From an uncultured Halieaceae bacterium (GTDB lineage Bacteria > Pseudomonadota > Gammaproteobacteria > Pseudomonadales > Halieaceae): a stretch of DNA of 12,172 nucleotides. The translations under genes were made by a program, and so were the position numbers. Every line of letters starts with the position of its first letter. The stretch's first letter is position 1. Positions 1 through 6,804 of this stretch are shown piece after piece. The stretch is from contig CAJXZI010000040.1 of NCBI GenBank assembly GCA_913063005.1, positions 1-12,172 on the forward strand, written 5' to 3'. The notes below the pieces were generated by a model. It saw nothing but the letters and a program-made list of their open reading frames with translations. It had not been told where the DNA came from and made no database searches.

Positions 1-421
1 AAGAATAGTAACGGACTCAAGCGGTTTCATATCGACACCTCAAAATGTGCTTACTGGTTATTTTTATTGCTTACTCACACGCTAGTGCTGAGCCAGCGAA
101 CAATCAAGTGAAACCCACTAATCGGCACCCAAACAAGCCAACCGTCGCTCTTTACCCTACGGTAAAAGAAAGGGAGGAACCGAAGCAAAGGAGGAGGAGA
201 AGAGGAAAATTAAGCGCCCAAAGCCATAAGCTATAAGCCACAAGCCCAGAGACGAAAGACGAAAGACGAAAGACGAAAGACGAAAGACGAAAGACGAAAG
301 ACGAAAGACGAAAGACGAAAGACGAAAGACGAAAGACGAAAGAAAGTTACCACTCTGAAATCAAATGTGAGCAAGTCCTTTACCGTTCGCACAAAAAGAG
401 TAAGGTAATAAGGACCCAAGG
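1..421. other. Gene-poor left flank with purine-rich tract and heptamer repeats
   Basis: I see no convincing gene in this stretch. It holds a small inverted repeat (TTTACC at 151-156, GGTAAA at 161-166, loop CTAC) that has no U-tract on either strand. An unbroken 23-base purine run follows at 187-209, and then the heptamer array at 222-341. A half-site resembling a CRP box (AAATGTGA, 363-370) lacks its partner half. No good -35/-10 pair for the regulator at 422 could be picked out. The regulator's frame is closed by a TAA at 401-403, so that gene does not extend into the repeats. Confidence 0.6.
222..341. repeat. Heptanucleotide tandem repeat array
   Basis: Thirteen perfect, uninterrupted copies of GACGAAA fill 251-341 (91 bp). 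The 7-bp period continues upstream in the same register as variant units: AGCCATA at 222-228, AGCTATA at 229-235, and two further AGCC-type units at 236-249. Read in the AGACGAA phase, about 17 heptamers are in step. Because 7 is not a multiple of 3, any change in copy number would shift a reading frame crossing it. No credible gene crosses it, so an effect on spacing or structure upstream of the regulator is the only obvious possible role. Slippage during replication is the usual origin of such arrays. Confidence 0.97.
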
Positions 422-949
422 ATGGGCAATAACAACAAGGAAGTGATCATGAGACTACATGCGTTAAGCAACGACGCACCTGCGTCAAATAACCCCCAAA
501 ACAACAATGCCCACTTCGCGCCACTCGCGTGGAGTAACGGTGAAGACGTGTTTGCACTGAGATTACGTCAGAGTCCTCCCAAACCGCCGGCACGACTGTT
601 GGCTTTCATTGATGCTCCGAATGCCGAGGCGCTGTCGCGAACAGCGCTTAAGGTCATCGACGCTCTACTCACGGGTGATTTAAGTCGTATCAGATCAGAT
701 ACAATTGCGGACAGTCTCCGCGTGAGCCCAACGACGCTAAGACGGCGCCTTAGTAGGGATTCGTTGACCTACCAACAGATATTAGATGCCGTCCGACGTT
801 ATCGTTGTGAAGAGATCTTGGCGGGCGACTGGGCTCCGGGTAAGTGTCTCGCATGGGATTTAGGCTATGCCGAAGTCAACAGTTTTTATCGTGCTTTCCG
901 GCGTTGGACCGGCTACAACTACAGCGAACTTAAATTGCTGCTGGTGTAG
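422..949 (+). CDS. Short AraC-family helix-turn-helix regulator
   Basis: Predicted DNA-binding transcription regulator of 175 aa. The C-terminal half matches the AraC/XylS double helix-turn-helix. The first HTH lies around residues 92-111 (DTIADSLRVSPTTLRRRL). The second lies around 139-164 and ends in the typical LGYAEVNSFYRAFRRWTG pattern. The first 85 residues are Asn/Pro-rich at the start and resemble no sensor domain I know. Typical family members are about 250-340 aa, so this is a minimal or N-terminally reduced member. Two in-frame ATGs both have good Shine-Dalgarno spacing: 422 (AAGGA, 410-414) and 449 (AAGGAAG, 437-443), the latter giving 166 aa. An in-frame TAA at 401-403 rules out a longer form. 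It is the only plus-strand gene and is flanked by tandem repeats. Its effector and targets cannot be deduced. Confidence 0.75.
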   Translation: MGNNNKEVIMRLHALSNDAPASNNPQNNNAHFAPLAWSNGEDVFALRLRQSPPKPPARLLAFIDAPNAEALSRTALKVIDALLTGDLSRIRSDTIADSLRVSPTTLRRRLSRDSLTYQQILDAVRRYRCEEILAGDWAPGKCLAWDLGYAEVNSFYRAFRRWTGYNYSELKLLLV

Positions 950-1056
950 ATCTGCGTAAAACCTAGGGCGGTGAAAGCTTCTAGCCGACGCCGTCTTACC
1001 CGACCACCCACTTGAACACTCACTTCTACCAAAATGGCCGCATAGCGGCGCGAGTG

Positions 1057-1096
1057 GCTGAGGTGCTGAGGTGTTGAGGTGTTGAGGTGCTGAGGA
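1057..1096. repeat. Octanucleotide tandem repeat, five units
   Basis: Five consecutive 8-bp units follow the pattern G(C/T)TGAGGT. Units 1 and 2 are GCTGAGGT, units 3 and 4 are GTTGAGGT, and the last is GCTGAGGA. The C/T difference at the second position is the main variation. The array is unrelated in sequence to the heptamer array and lies between convergent genes. Confidence 0.93.
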
Positions 1097-1161
1097 ACAG
1101 CAGTACATAGGATTTAACCCAATAACCTCTGGCAGACACCCACACAGTAGCGCCAGCACTC

Positions 1162-1249
1162 GGGTATATCCGGCAAGCCAAGCTATGTACGGCAAGGTAA
1201 GCTATGTACGGCAAGGTAAGCTATGTACGGCAAGGTAAGCACGGCAAGA
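1162..1249. repeat. 19-bp tandem repeat, three perfect plus two degenerate copies
   Basis: Three perfect copies of AGCTATGTACGGCAAGGTA lie head to tail at 1181-1199, 1200-1218 and 1219-1237. A diverged copy precedes them at 1162-1180 (13 of 19 positions agree by my count). A shortened copy follows from 1238 (AGC, then ACGGCAAG). The sharp boundary between perfect central copies and degenerate outer copies suggests recent expansion of the centre. The unit contains GTAC and AGCT palindromes but has no long dyad. It lies about 120 bp past the stop of the elyC-like gene. Confidence 0.95.
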
Positions 1250-1332
1250 GACGACAGATCAGTAACAAGGGATAAAATAGCCCCAAAGTCTCACTGTAGA
1301 CGGTCAGTTCAGAGTAATAAAAACGCCGAATC

Positions 1333-1360
1333 AAAAGCCGCTGTTAGCTACTTGGCCTTA
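1333..1360 (-). terminator. Possible weak terminator after elyC-like gene
   Basis: On the minus strand an imperfect hairpin starts at the elyC-like stop codon. AAGGCC pairs with GGCTTT (one G-U), with an inner GCT/AGC pairing and a 5-nt bulge. It runs into a short T-run (TTTT, then GATT). The bulge and the short T-run make it weak. It could equally be chance. Confidence 0.25.
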
Positions 1361-2152
1361 AGCGCTTGCCTCAGAGCTATCTGCAACGACGGGCTCAAAA
1401 CGCCCCAACTGCTTGGCAACCCAATAACCCACCCATTCGTGGATAGCCGCGGTAGATGCATCAAGATGCTTGATACGGGGCATCCAGCCCGGAACTGCAT
1501 CGGGGTAGCGCGGCACACGATGGTCTGTGGGCGCTGCTGTGACACGGAAACCCTGTGCCGTGAAGTGCGCTGCCGCGCGTCGCATATGGACCGAAGAGGT
1601 CACGAGAAGAATGTGTTGTGAGCCTGTATTCGTAAGCGCCGCAACTTCACGGGCGTTACCCTCTGTGTCTAGGCTTTTTTGCTCCAAGCTAATAGCGGCC
1701 GCGGGAACACCCAGCCGCTCTAGCAGCTCCGCCATACGACTCGCCTCCGAAATAGGACCCTGTGTGCTGCCACCGCTGACAATGATTTTGGGTGCCTTTT
1801 TGGCATGCCATAGCTCGGCCGCTGAGACTACGCGATCTGACGCATGGTTCAAATCACCCCAGCGCCCATAAACTCCCTCGGCCCCGATACCGCCACCCAA
1901 AACAACGATGGTGTCGCCATCAGGAAGCTCCTCTGGCGAAAACGCGGGATACCGTGCTTCGAGCGGCTTGGCAATCGCATCAACACCAAACTCGGTCGAA
2001 GGGTAATAAAGGACCATGAGCGCGAAGAACGTATAAAGCCCAGCGGCCGCGCGATTACCACGAAGCTGCCCTAGCAGCGAAAGTCCAATCAGGAACACCC
2101 CTAGCGATAGCGGGTAAAAAAACAGTGAAAGAACTTTCGTCAGCGTAAACAT
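1358..2152 (-). CDS. ElyC/SanA/YdcF-like DUF218 membrane protein
   Basis: A DUF218-family protein of 264 aa from the ATG at 2152, close to the length of E. coli ElyC (about 259 aa). The N-terminus opens MFTLTKV like ElyC and has two likely membrane segments, around residues 6-29 and 35-52. The soluble DUF218 domain follows, with VVLGGG at 83-88, SGG at 126-128, DTEGNA at 162-167 and SSVHMRRA at 186-193. ElyC is linked to envelope and lipid-carrier homeostasis; the reaction in this subgroup is not settled. The start ATG overlaps the purA stop as TGATG, so translation is probably coupled. A TTG one codon upstream (2155) is a less likely start. It is the last gene of the hisZ-purA block. elyC is the best family match, but orthology is not shown. 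Confidence 0.85.
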   Translation of the reverse strand: MFTLTKVLSLFFYPLSLGVFLIGLSLLGQLRGNRAAAGLYTFFALMVLYYPSTEFGVDAIAKPLEARYPAFSPEELPDGDTIVVLGGGIGAEGVYGRWGDLNHASDRVVSAAELWHAKKAPKIIVSGGSTQGPISEASRMAELLERLGVPAAAISLEQKSLDTEGNAREVAALTNTGSQHILLVTSSVHMRRAAAHFTAQGFRVTAAPTDHRVPRYPDAVPGWMPRIKHLDASTAAIHEWVGYWVAKQLGRFEPVVADSSEASA

Positions 2153-3438
2153 CAAGCGTAGGGATTTCTCAGCACAATGGTCTCTGCACGATCGGGCCCC
2201 GTTGAGATAATGTCAATGGGGGCACCTACGAGGCCCTCAAGCCGCTTGATGTAGTTCACAGCCGCCTCTGGGAGGTCTTCAACACGCTGCGCGCCTACTG
2301 TCGACTCGCTCCAGCCAGGAACTTGCTCGTAGACGGGATGAAGGTCGTCATAGTTTTCGGCCCCACCCATCACTTCGTTGCCCTCTGCATCGGTGTAGCC
2401 AACGCAGATTGAAATCTGCTCCAAGCCGTCGAGAACATCGAGCTTGGTCAGGCACAGTCCTGAAATAGAGTTAATCTGAACAGCGGCTTTAAGCGCAACC
2501 GCGTCAAACCAGCCACAACGGCGAGGACGTCCAGTAGTTGCACCGAATTCGTGGCCACGCTCGGCAAGTCTGAGACCGACATCATCAAAAAGTTCTGTCG
2601 GGAAAGGCCCTGAACCAACGCGCGTTGTGTACGCCTTGGTGATCCCTAACACATAATCAAGATAGAGAGGGCCAAAGCCTGAGCCTGTCGCTGTACCACC
2701 AGCAGTCGTGTTTGAGCTGGTCACAAAGGGATAAGTACCGTGATCGATATCAAGCAGTGACCCCTGTGCTCCCTCGAACATGATATTTGCGCCTGCCTCA
2801 CGGTGCTCGTGAAGCCGAGTCGTAACATCGGCCATCATAGGCAGCAGCTGTCCGCACTCTTCTAAAGCGGTTGCGAGGACCTCTTCAAATTCCAGCGCCT
2901 CAGCACCGTAATAATGAACTAAAGCATGATTGTGGTAATCGAGGACTTCACGGAGGGTATCTGCGAAACGCTTGGGATCTCTCAAATCACCAAGACGCAG
3001 ACCACGTCGGGCGACCTTATCTTCATAGGCAGGGCCAATACCCCTGCCCGTTGTTCCGATTTTATTCTCGCCCCGCTTCGCCTCACGCGCCTGATCCAAC
3101 GCAACATGGTATGGCAGAATTAGGGGGCAGGCAGACGAGATTTTAAGACGCTCACGCACGGGGACGCCGCGCGCCTCCAATTGATTAATCTCCTTCAGCA
3201 ACGCCTCCGCCGAGAGCACAACCCCGTTACCAATAAGGCACTCAACGCCCTCGCGAAGAATCCCAGAGGGAATAACGTGTAAAACCGTTTTCTCACCGTC
3301 GATAACCAACGTATGTCCGGCGTTATGCCCACCCTGGAAGCGAACAACGGCAGCCGCCTGCTCGGTCAGCAAGTCAACAATTTTGCCCTTGCCCTCATCG
3401 CCCCACTGCGTGCCGAGCACAACCACATTACGACCCAT
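2152..3438 (-). CDS. purA: Adenylosuccinate synthetase
   Basis: Catalyses IMP + aspartate + GTP to adenylosuccinate + GDP + Pi, the first committed step from IMP to AMP, in the cytoplasm. The protein is 428 aa (E. coli PurA is about 432) and complete. Visible motifs are WGDEGKGK at 12-19 with catalytic Asp14, GGHNAGHT at 36-43 with catalytic His42, TTGRGIGPAY at 129-138, EGAQGSLLDID at 222-232 and GRPRRCGWFD at 303-312. I take the ATG at 3438, because MGRNVVVLGTQWGDEG aligns with the family N-terminus and overlaps the hisZ stop as TAATG. A frame-open ATG at 3468 would add ten unconserved residues and a 31-bp overlap. It lies between hisZ and an elyC-like gene and is probably cotranscribed with both. 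Confidence 0.98.
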   Translation of the reverse strand: MGRNVVVLGTQWGDEGKGKIVDLLTEQAAAVVRFQGGHNAGHTLVIDGEKTVLHVIPSGILREGVECLIGNGVVLSAEALLKEINQLEARGVPVRERLKISSACPLILPYHVALDQAREAKRGENKIGTTGRGIGPAYEDKVARRGLRLGDLRDPKRFADTLREVLDYHNHALVHYYGAEALEFEEVLATALEECGQLLPMMADVTTRLHEHREAGANIMFEGAQGSLLDIDHGTYPFVTSSNTTAGGTATGSGFGPLYLDYVLGITKAYTTRVGSGPFPTELFDDVGLRLAERGHEFGATTGRPRRCGWFDAVALKAAVQINSISGLCLTKLDVLDGLEQISICVGYTDAEGNEVMGGAENYDDLHPVYEQVPGWSESTVGAQRVEDLPEAAVNYIKRLEGLVGAPIDIISTGPDRAETIVLRNPYA

Positions 3439-4607
3439 TAGTCTTTCTCCACTGGCTTGAGTAGCCATTCATCTTCAATTCGAATAAGTTGCTGTGTGCA
3501 TCTGGGATCTACCGAGTCGCCGAGCGCCTTGATCACAACCTTGCCGGACGCTCTTAGCTGCGACTCAGCGGCCAGCAACGCGCTGCACTCCGTCGCCGGA
3601 GACGATACAAACGTATTTTCGGCCTCTGGTATGTCAGAAAGCATCGACCACGCTTTTAAATCAATCGCAAATCCCGTGGCCGGACGAGATCGGCCAAACG
3701 CCTCACCCACACCGTCATAGCGTCCCCCTTTGGCAATGGGCGCACCAATCTCGCGCGCGTAAAGCGCGAACACCACACCTGAGTGATAGCGATAGCCATG
3801 CGCCTCGGTGAGATCGATGTATACATTGACGTTGCCGTTACGCTCGCAGCAGGCCAATACAGCCTCAAGCTCATCCATCAACGCATTGACGCCGGGGACA
3901 TTGGCAAAACCTTCTCTCGCTCTCGCGATAACATCACAGCCACCGTGCATGCTGGCAAGTAACTGAACCTGCTCGCGTTCGTGCTGATCATTCAAGTTGA
4001 CTAAAAAGCGATCTAGCTCGGAGGTTGCCTTGCGCGCGAGTAGTGAGAGAACTGTCTCGCGCTGGTCTTTGTCTAGGTCCGTGGCGTCGAGAACGAGATC
4101 GCAAAAGGCAACGTGGCCAATGTCAAAAGTGACGTCGCACAGACCACTCTCAGCCACGAGCGAAAGCAATAGATCAACGACTTCAACATCAGCAGCGATA
4201 TCAGCAGACCCAAAAACTTCCGCGCCCATTTGCACAGGACTGCGATCAGCAGGTATCGAGTTAGCCACGCTCTTCAATGTTGAACCTGCGTAACTTAGCC
4301 GTGTGACAGTGTCCCGCCCCAAGCTATGGGCATCGATGCGCGCCACTTGAGGCGTAATGTCCGCGCGAACGGCAAGCGTTTTTCCCGTTTCTCGGTCGGC
4401 AAATTTGCAGGTAAGTTCATCAAGATCTGCGCCGAGCCCTACCAACAGTGAATCACTGAATTCAACGAGCGGCGGTACGACGTACTCGTAGCCCCAACCC
4501 GCACAAATATCCAAGAGCCGGCGACGACAATGCTCGACGCGCCGCGCCTGCTCAGGCAAAAGCTCATCGATCCCGTTAGGGAGCAACCATCGTGTCGTGT
4601 CACTCAT
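3438..4607 (-). CDS. hisZ: ATP phosphoribosyltransferase regulatory subunit
   Basis: HisZ is a catalytically inactive paralogue of histidyl-tRNA synthetase. It forms a complex with short-form HisG and is needed for activity and histidine feedback at the first step of histidine synthesis. The protein is 389 aa. The class II synthetase fold is visible: NGIDELLPEQARR at 11-23, the motif-2-like RADITPQVAR at 81-90, QMGAEVFG at 126-133, and GGRYDGVGEAFGRSRPATGF at 294-313. The LLPNG start and RADITPQVARIDAH stretch fit HisZ rather than HisS. No hisG is in the window; a short hisG is expected elsewhere. The start codon lies just 37 bp past the hflC terminator U-tract. The stop overlaps the purA ATG (TAATG). 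The Shine-Dalgarno sequence is weak. Confidence 0.95.
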   Translation of the reverse strand: MSDTTRWLLPNGIDELLPEQARRVEHCRRRLLDICAGWGYEYVVPPLVEFSDSLLVGLGADLDELTCKFADRETGKTLAVRADITPQVARIDAHSLGRDTVTRLSYAGSTLKSVANSIPADRSPVQMGAEVFGSADIAADVEVVDLLLSLVAESGLCDVTFDIGHVAFCDLVLDATDLDKDQRETVLSLLARKATSELDRFLVNLNDQHEREQVQLLASMHGGCDVIARAREGFANVPGVNALMDELEAVLACCERNGNVNVYIDLTEAHGYRYHSGVVFALYAREIGAPIAKGGRYDGVGEAFGRSRPATGFAIDLKAWSMLSDIPEAENTFVSSPATECSALLAAESQLRASGKVVIKALGDSVDPRCTQQLIRIEDEWLLKPVEKD

Positions 4608-4644
4608 GTCTTAGTTCCAAGCAATGAAGCCGCGATTACACGCG

Positions 4645-4686
4645 AAAAAAAAGGCCGAACCCGCGTATTATCGCCGGTCCAGCCTT
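4645..4686 (-). terminator. Rho-independent terminator after hflC
   Basis: On the minus strand an 11-bp stem pairs AAGGCTGGACC (4686-4676) with GGTTCGGCCTT (4661-4651). It includes two G-U pairs and encloses a 14-nt loop. Eight T residues (4652-4645) overlap the foot of the stem. The hairpin starts 17 bp after the hflC stop and should end most transcripts of the amiB-to-hflC block. Only 37 bp remain before hisZ, so it may also act as a read-through control point. Confidence 0.9.
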
Positions 4687-4703
4687 AGAGATACAGTGGA
4701 AGA

Positions 4704-5576
4704 TTACTGTCCTGCTTTTGGATCTCTCAGATACTGGAAGAACTGGCTGTCTGGCTGCAACAACATGATATCGCCGCCGTTAGCAAAGGTCTCCTGGTAC
4801 GCGTTCAAACTTCGTGTAAATGCATAGAACTCAGGATCACGATTGAAAGAGTCAGCATAGATTCGCGTAGCAGTTGCATCACCATCACCACGAATAATTT
4901 CCGCATCTCGCACAGCTTCCGCTTCAATAACCGTTACCTTTCTATCTGCCTCAGCGCGCATTCCCTCGGCAATTTCCTTACCTTCAGATCTCAGTTCGCG
5001 TGCTTCCTTCTCACGCTCTGCATTCATACGCCGATAAACAGACTGCGATACCTCGTTGGGTAGATCGATTTTCTTTACGCGAACGTCGATAACTTCGACA
5101 CCAAGCTCCGCTGAAACAGTCTCGTTTAGACGCGCCTTGACCGCATCCATAAGCTGGTCACGCTCGCCAGATACAACCTCCTGCACACTGCGACCAGCAA
5201 CTTGGTTTCTCAAATCATCATTAATCCGCTGCGACAGTAGGGCTGCAGCCCTGAATTCCTCACCGCTTGTCGCCGTATAGTACTTGGCCGTATCGATGAT
5301 GCGAAACTTGGCATAAGAATCGACGATGAGCTGCTTCTGCTCTTGCGTAAAGAAACGTTCAGGCGTGGAGTCTACGGTCAAAATACGACCATCGAACTTG
5401 CGAACAGAATCCACAAAAGGAATCTTGAAGTGTAGGCCTGGCTCAAGGTCCGAATTCACAACCTCACCAAACTTGAGAAGAACGCCCCGCTGAGTCTCGC
5501 TGATCACAAACACTGAATTACTCAAAACGACAAAGGCCAAAAACAAGACCGTACCGATTAGATTTTGTCTCGACAT
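4704..5576 (-). CDS. hflC: SPFH membrane protein HflC, FtsH modulator
   Basis: HflC pairs with HflK in a large periplasm-facing membrane assembly that surrounds and restrains the FtsH protease. The protein is 290 aa. It has one N-terminal membrane anchor (about 6-25), followed directly by the band-7/SPFH domain starting near ETQRGVLLKFGEV (27-39), with PGLHFKIPFVD in the next strand. A long charged helical stretch rich in Glu, Ala and Arg follows (about 185-245), then the typical C-terminal FYAFTRSLNAYQETF segment. There is no sign of truncation. It starts 2 bp after the hflK stop, the expected coupled pair, and is the last gene before the terminator at 4645-4686. Confidence 0.96.
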   Translation of the reverse strand: MSRQNLIGTVLFLAFVVLSNSVFVISETQRGVLLKFGEVVNSDLEPGLHFKIPFVDSVRKFDGRILTVDSTPERFFTQEQKQLIVDSYAKFRIIDTAKYYTATSGEEFRAAALLSQRINDDLRNQVAGRSVQEVVSGERDQLMDAVKARLNETVSAELGVEVIDVRVKKIDLPNEVSQSVYRRMNAEREKEARELRSEGKEIAEGMRAEADRKVTVIEAEAVRDAEIIRGDGDATATRIYADSFNRDPEFYAFTRSLNAYQETFANGGDIMLLQPDSQFFQYLRDPKAGQ

Positions 5577-5578
5577 GG

Positions 5579-6727
5579 TTAACGTCCTCCTCGTGTTGTG
5601 CGGCTACCAATGTCACGACGTAACTGCTCAGTCACCGCATCAGTAACCTCTCTCAGCTGCTGGGAGGTGAGGCCGCGATTCATAGCACCGCCACCCATAG
5701 CACCGTTGACTGCTGCCGGTGCCAGCTTATCAAGGGGCAGATACATCACATTATTCCCACCCTCGACGTCCACCATCACCTTATTGGTATTGGCTAGTAC
5801 TGACTCAAGCGCATCGATGTAGAGACGCTCGCGCGTTACCTCGGGCGCCTTCTCGTATTCTCGGAGAAGCTGATCAAATCGCTGCGCCTCACCGGTCGCT
5901 TTGGCGATCACCTGTTGACGATAAGCTTCCGCCTCCTCCTTTATTCGCTGCGCTCGACCACGAGCCTCAGGCACGATGCCGTTCGCGTAGGACTCAGCTT
6001 CGTTCTTCACACGCTCCTCGTCCTCACGCGCTTTAATCACGTCATCAAAGGCCTCTTGCACCTGTGAGGGCGGGCTCGCGTCATCGATGTTGACCTTCTG
6101 CACGTTGATACCGGTGGTGTAGTTCACGAGGTATCGCTGCAAACGCTCTCGCACTTGGACGGCAATAGCCGCTCGTCCCTCAGTCAAGACCAAGCCCATG
6201 GAACTGTCACCCACAACGTGGCGAAGTGCACTTTGCGCCGCGTGTTGCAGTGACCGCTCGGGGTCTCTCACCTCAAGAACAAAGTTCTTTGGGTCGTCAA
6301 TGACATACTGTACGGACATGCTGACGTCGACAATGTTTTCATCCTGAGTCAGCATCGTCTCGCGAAACTGCGCCGATCGTACCTGTGTAATGTTGACGCG
6401 GCTTATTGTGTCGATACCCCGTGGGTACCAAAACAGACCCGGCTGCGCCGTACGGCTGTACTCACCAAGACGGAGAACCACCGCGCGCTCTTGTTCGCCA
6501 ATCTGCGTCAGACCCATGAGCCCCCAGACAGTGACCGCGATGACCGCGACGATACCGAGCAAGCTGCCCGCACCTTTGGAGCTGCCACCACCTGAACGTC
6601 CGCCAAAAAGGCCATTTAATTGCTCTTGAAGCTTTTTCAGCGCCTCATCGAGATCCGGCGGTCCTTGATCTTTACCACCCCAGGGGTCGCGCTGGCGATT
6701 ACCGCCACCGGGCTCATTCCACGACAT
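5579..6727 (-). CDS. hflK: SPFH membrane protein HflK, FtsH modulator
   Basis: Partner of HflC in the FtsH-HflKC complex of the inner membrane. The protein is 382 aa, somewhat shorter than E. coli HflK (about 419). A Gly/Pro/Asp-rich cytoplasmic start (MSWNEPGGGNRQRDPWGG) comes first, with a short helix DLDEALKKLQEQL near 25-37. A membrane segment lies at about 55-74. The SPFH domain runs from IGEQERAVVLRLGEY (76-90) to the KVNIDDASPP turn (211-220). A charged helical region follows at about 225-295, and a Gly-rich tail ends in GSRTTRGGR. The start is supported by GAGGAAA about 6 nt upstream. It is separated from hflX by 77 bp and from hflC by 2 bp. Confidence 0.96.
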   Translation of the reverse strand: MSWNEPGGGNRQRDPWGGKDQGPPDLDEALKKLQEQLNGLFGGRSGGGSSKGAGSLLGIVAVIAVTVWGLMGLTQIGEQERAVVLRLGEYSRTAQPGLFWYPRGIDTISRVNITQVRSAQFRETMLTQDENIVDVSMSVQYVIDDPKNFVLEVRDPERSLQHAAQSALRHVVGDSSMGLVLTEGRAAIAVQVRERLQRYLVNYTTGINVQKVNIDDASPPSQVQEAFDDVIKAREDEERVKNEAESYANGIVPEARGRAQRIKEEAEAYRQQVIAKATGEAQRFDQLLREYEKAPEVTRERLYIDALESVLANTNKVMVDVEGGNNVMYLPLDKLAPAAVNGAMGGGAMNRGLTSQQLREVTDAVTEQLRRDIGSRTTRGGR

Positions 6728-6804
6728 ATTGGTTTCCTCGGTTAACTATGCGCACAGTCTAACAAGATCTTAAAGATTGGGGGCCCGTCATGAAGTTTCA
6801 AGGC

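Larger units (their letters stand above)
950..1357. other. Convergent intergenic region with octamer and 19-mer repeats
   Basis: This 408-bp gap separates the plus-strand regulator from the minus-strand elyC-like gene. It contains two separate tandem arrays (1057-1096 and 1162-1249) and no reading frame that looks coding. Frames entering it from either side are shadows or are built from repeat units. No clear intrinsic terminator for the regulator is visible just after 949. Confidence 0.6.

Noticed and set aside
151..166. TTTACC/GGTAAA inverted repeat as a terminator.
   Set aside because: No T-run follows on either strand, and no gene ends there.
45..236. A 63-aa plus-strand frame with a hydrophobic start and an ASA-like cleavage site, suggesting a tiny secreted protein.
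   Set aside because: There is no Shine-Dalgarno before the ATG. The second half is Arg/Glu-rich because of the purine tract, and the frame ends in the degenerate heptamers. It looks like chance.
222..341. Possible CRISPR array.
   Set aside because: Units are 7 bp and contiguous with no spacers. There are no cas genes nearby. The 8-bp and 19-bp arrays also lack spacers.
363..384. CRP-like operator upstream of the regulator gene.
   Set aside because: Only one half-site (AAATGTGA) is present; the second half does not match.
231..419. A minus-strand frame encoding a repeated FRLSSFV peptide.
   Set aside because: It is simply the translation of the heptamer array (21 nt equals 7 residues) and has no independent support as a gene.
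1223..1621. A 132-aa plus-strand frame crossing the repeat end and the 3' part of the elyC-like gene.
   Set aside because: It is antisense to a clear DUF218 gene over most of its length, and its start lies inside the 19-mer repeat.
3436..3468. purA starting at the upstream ATG at 3468.
   Set aside because: The ten extra residues are not part of the family. MGRNVVVLGTQWGDEG matches the usual start and gives the TAATG overlap with hisZ.
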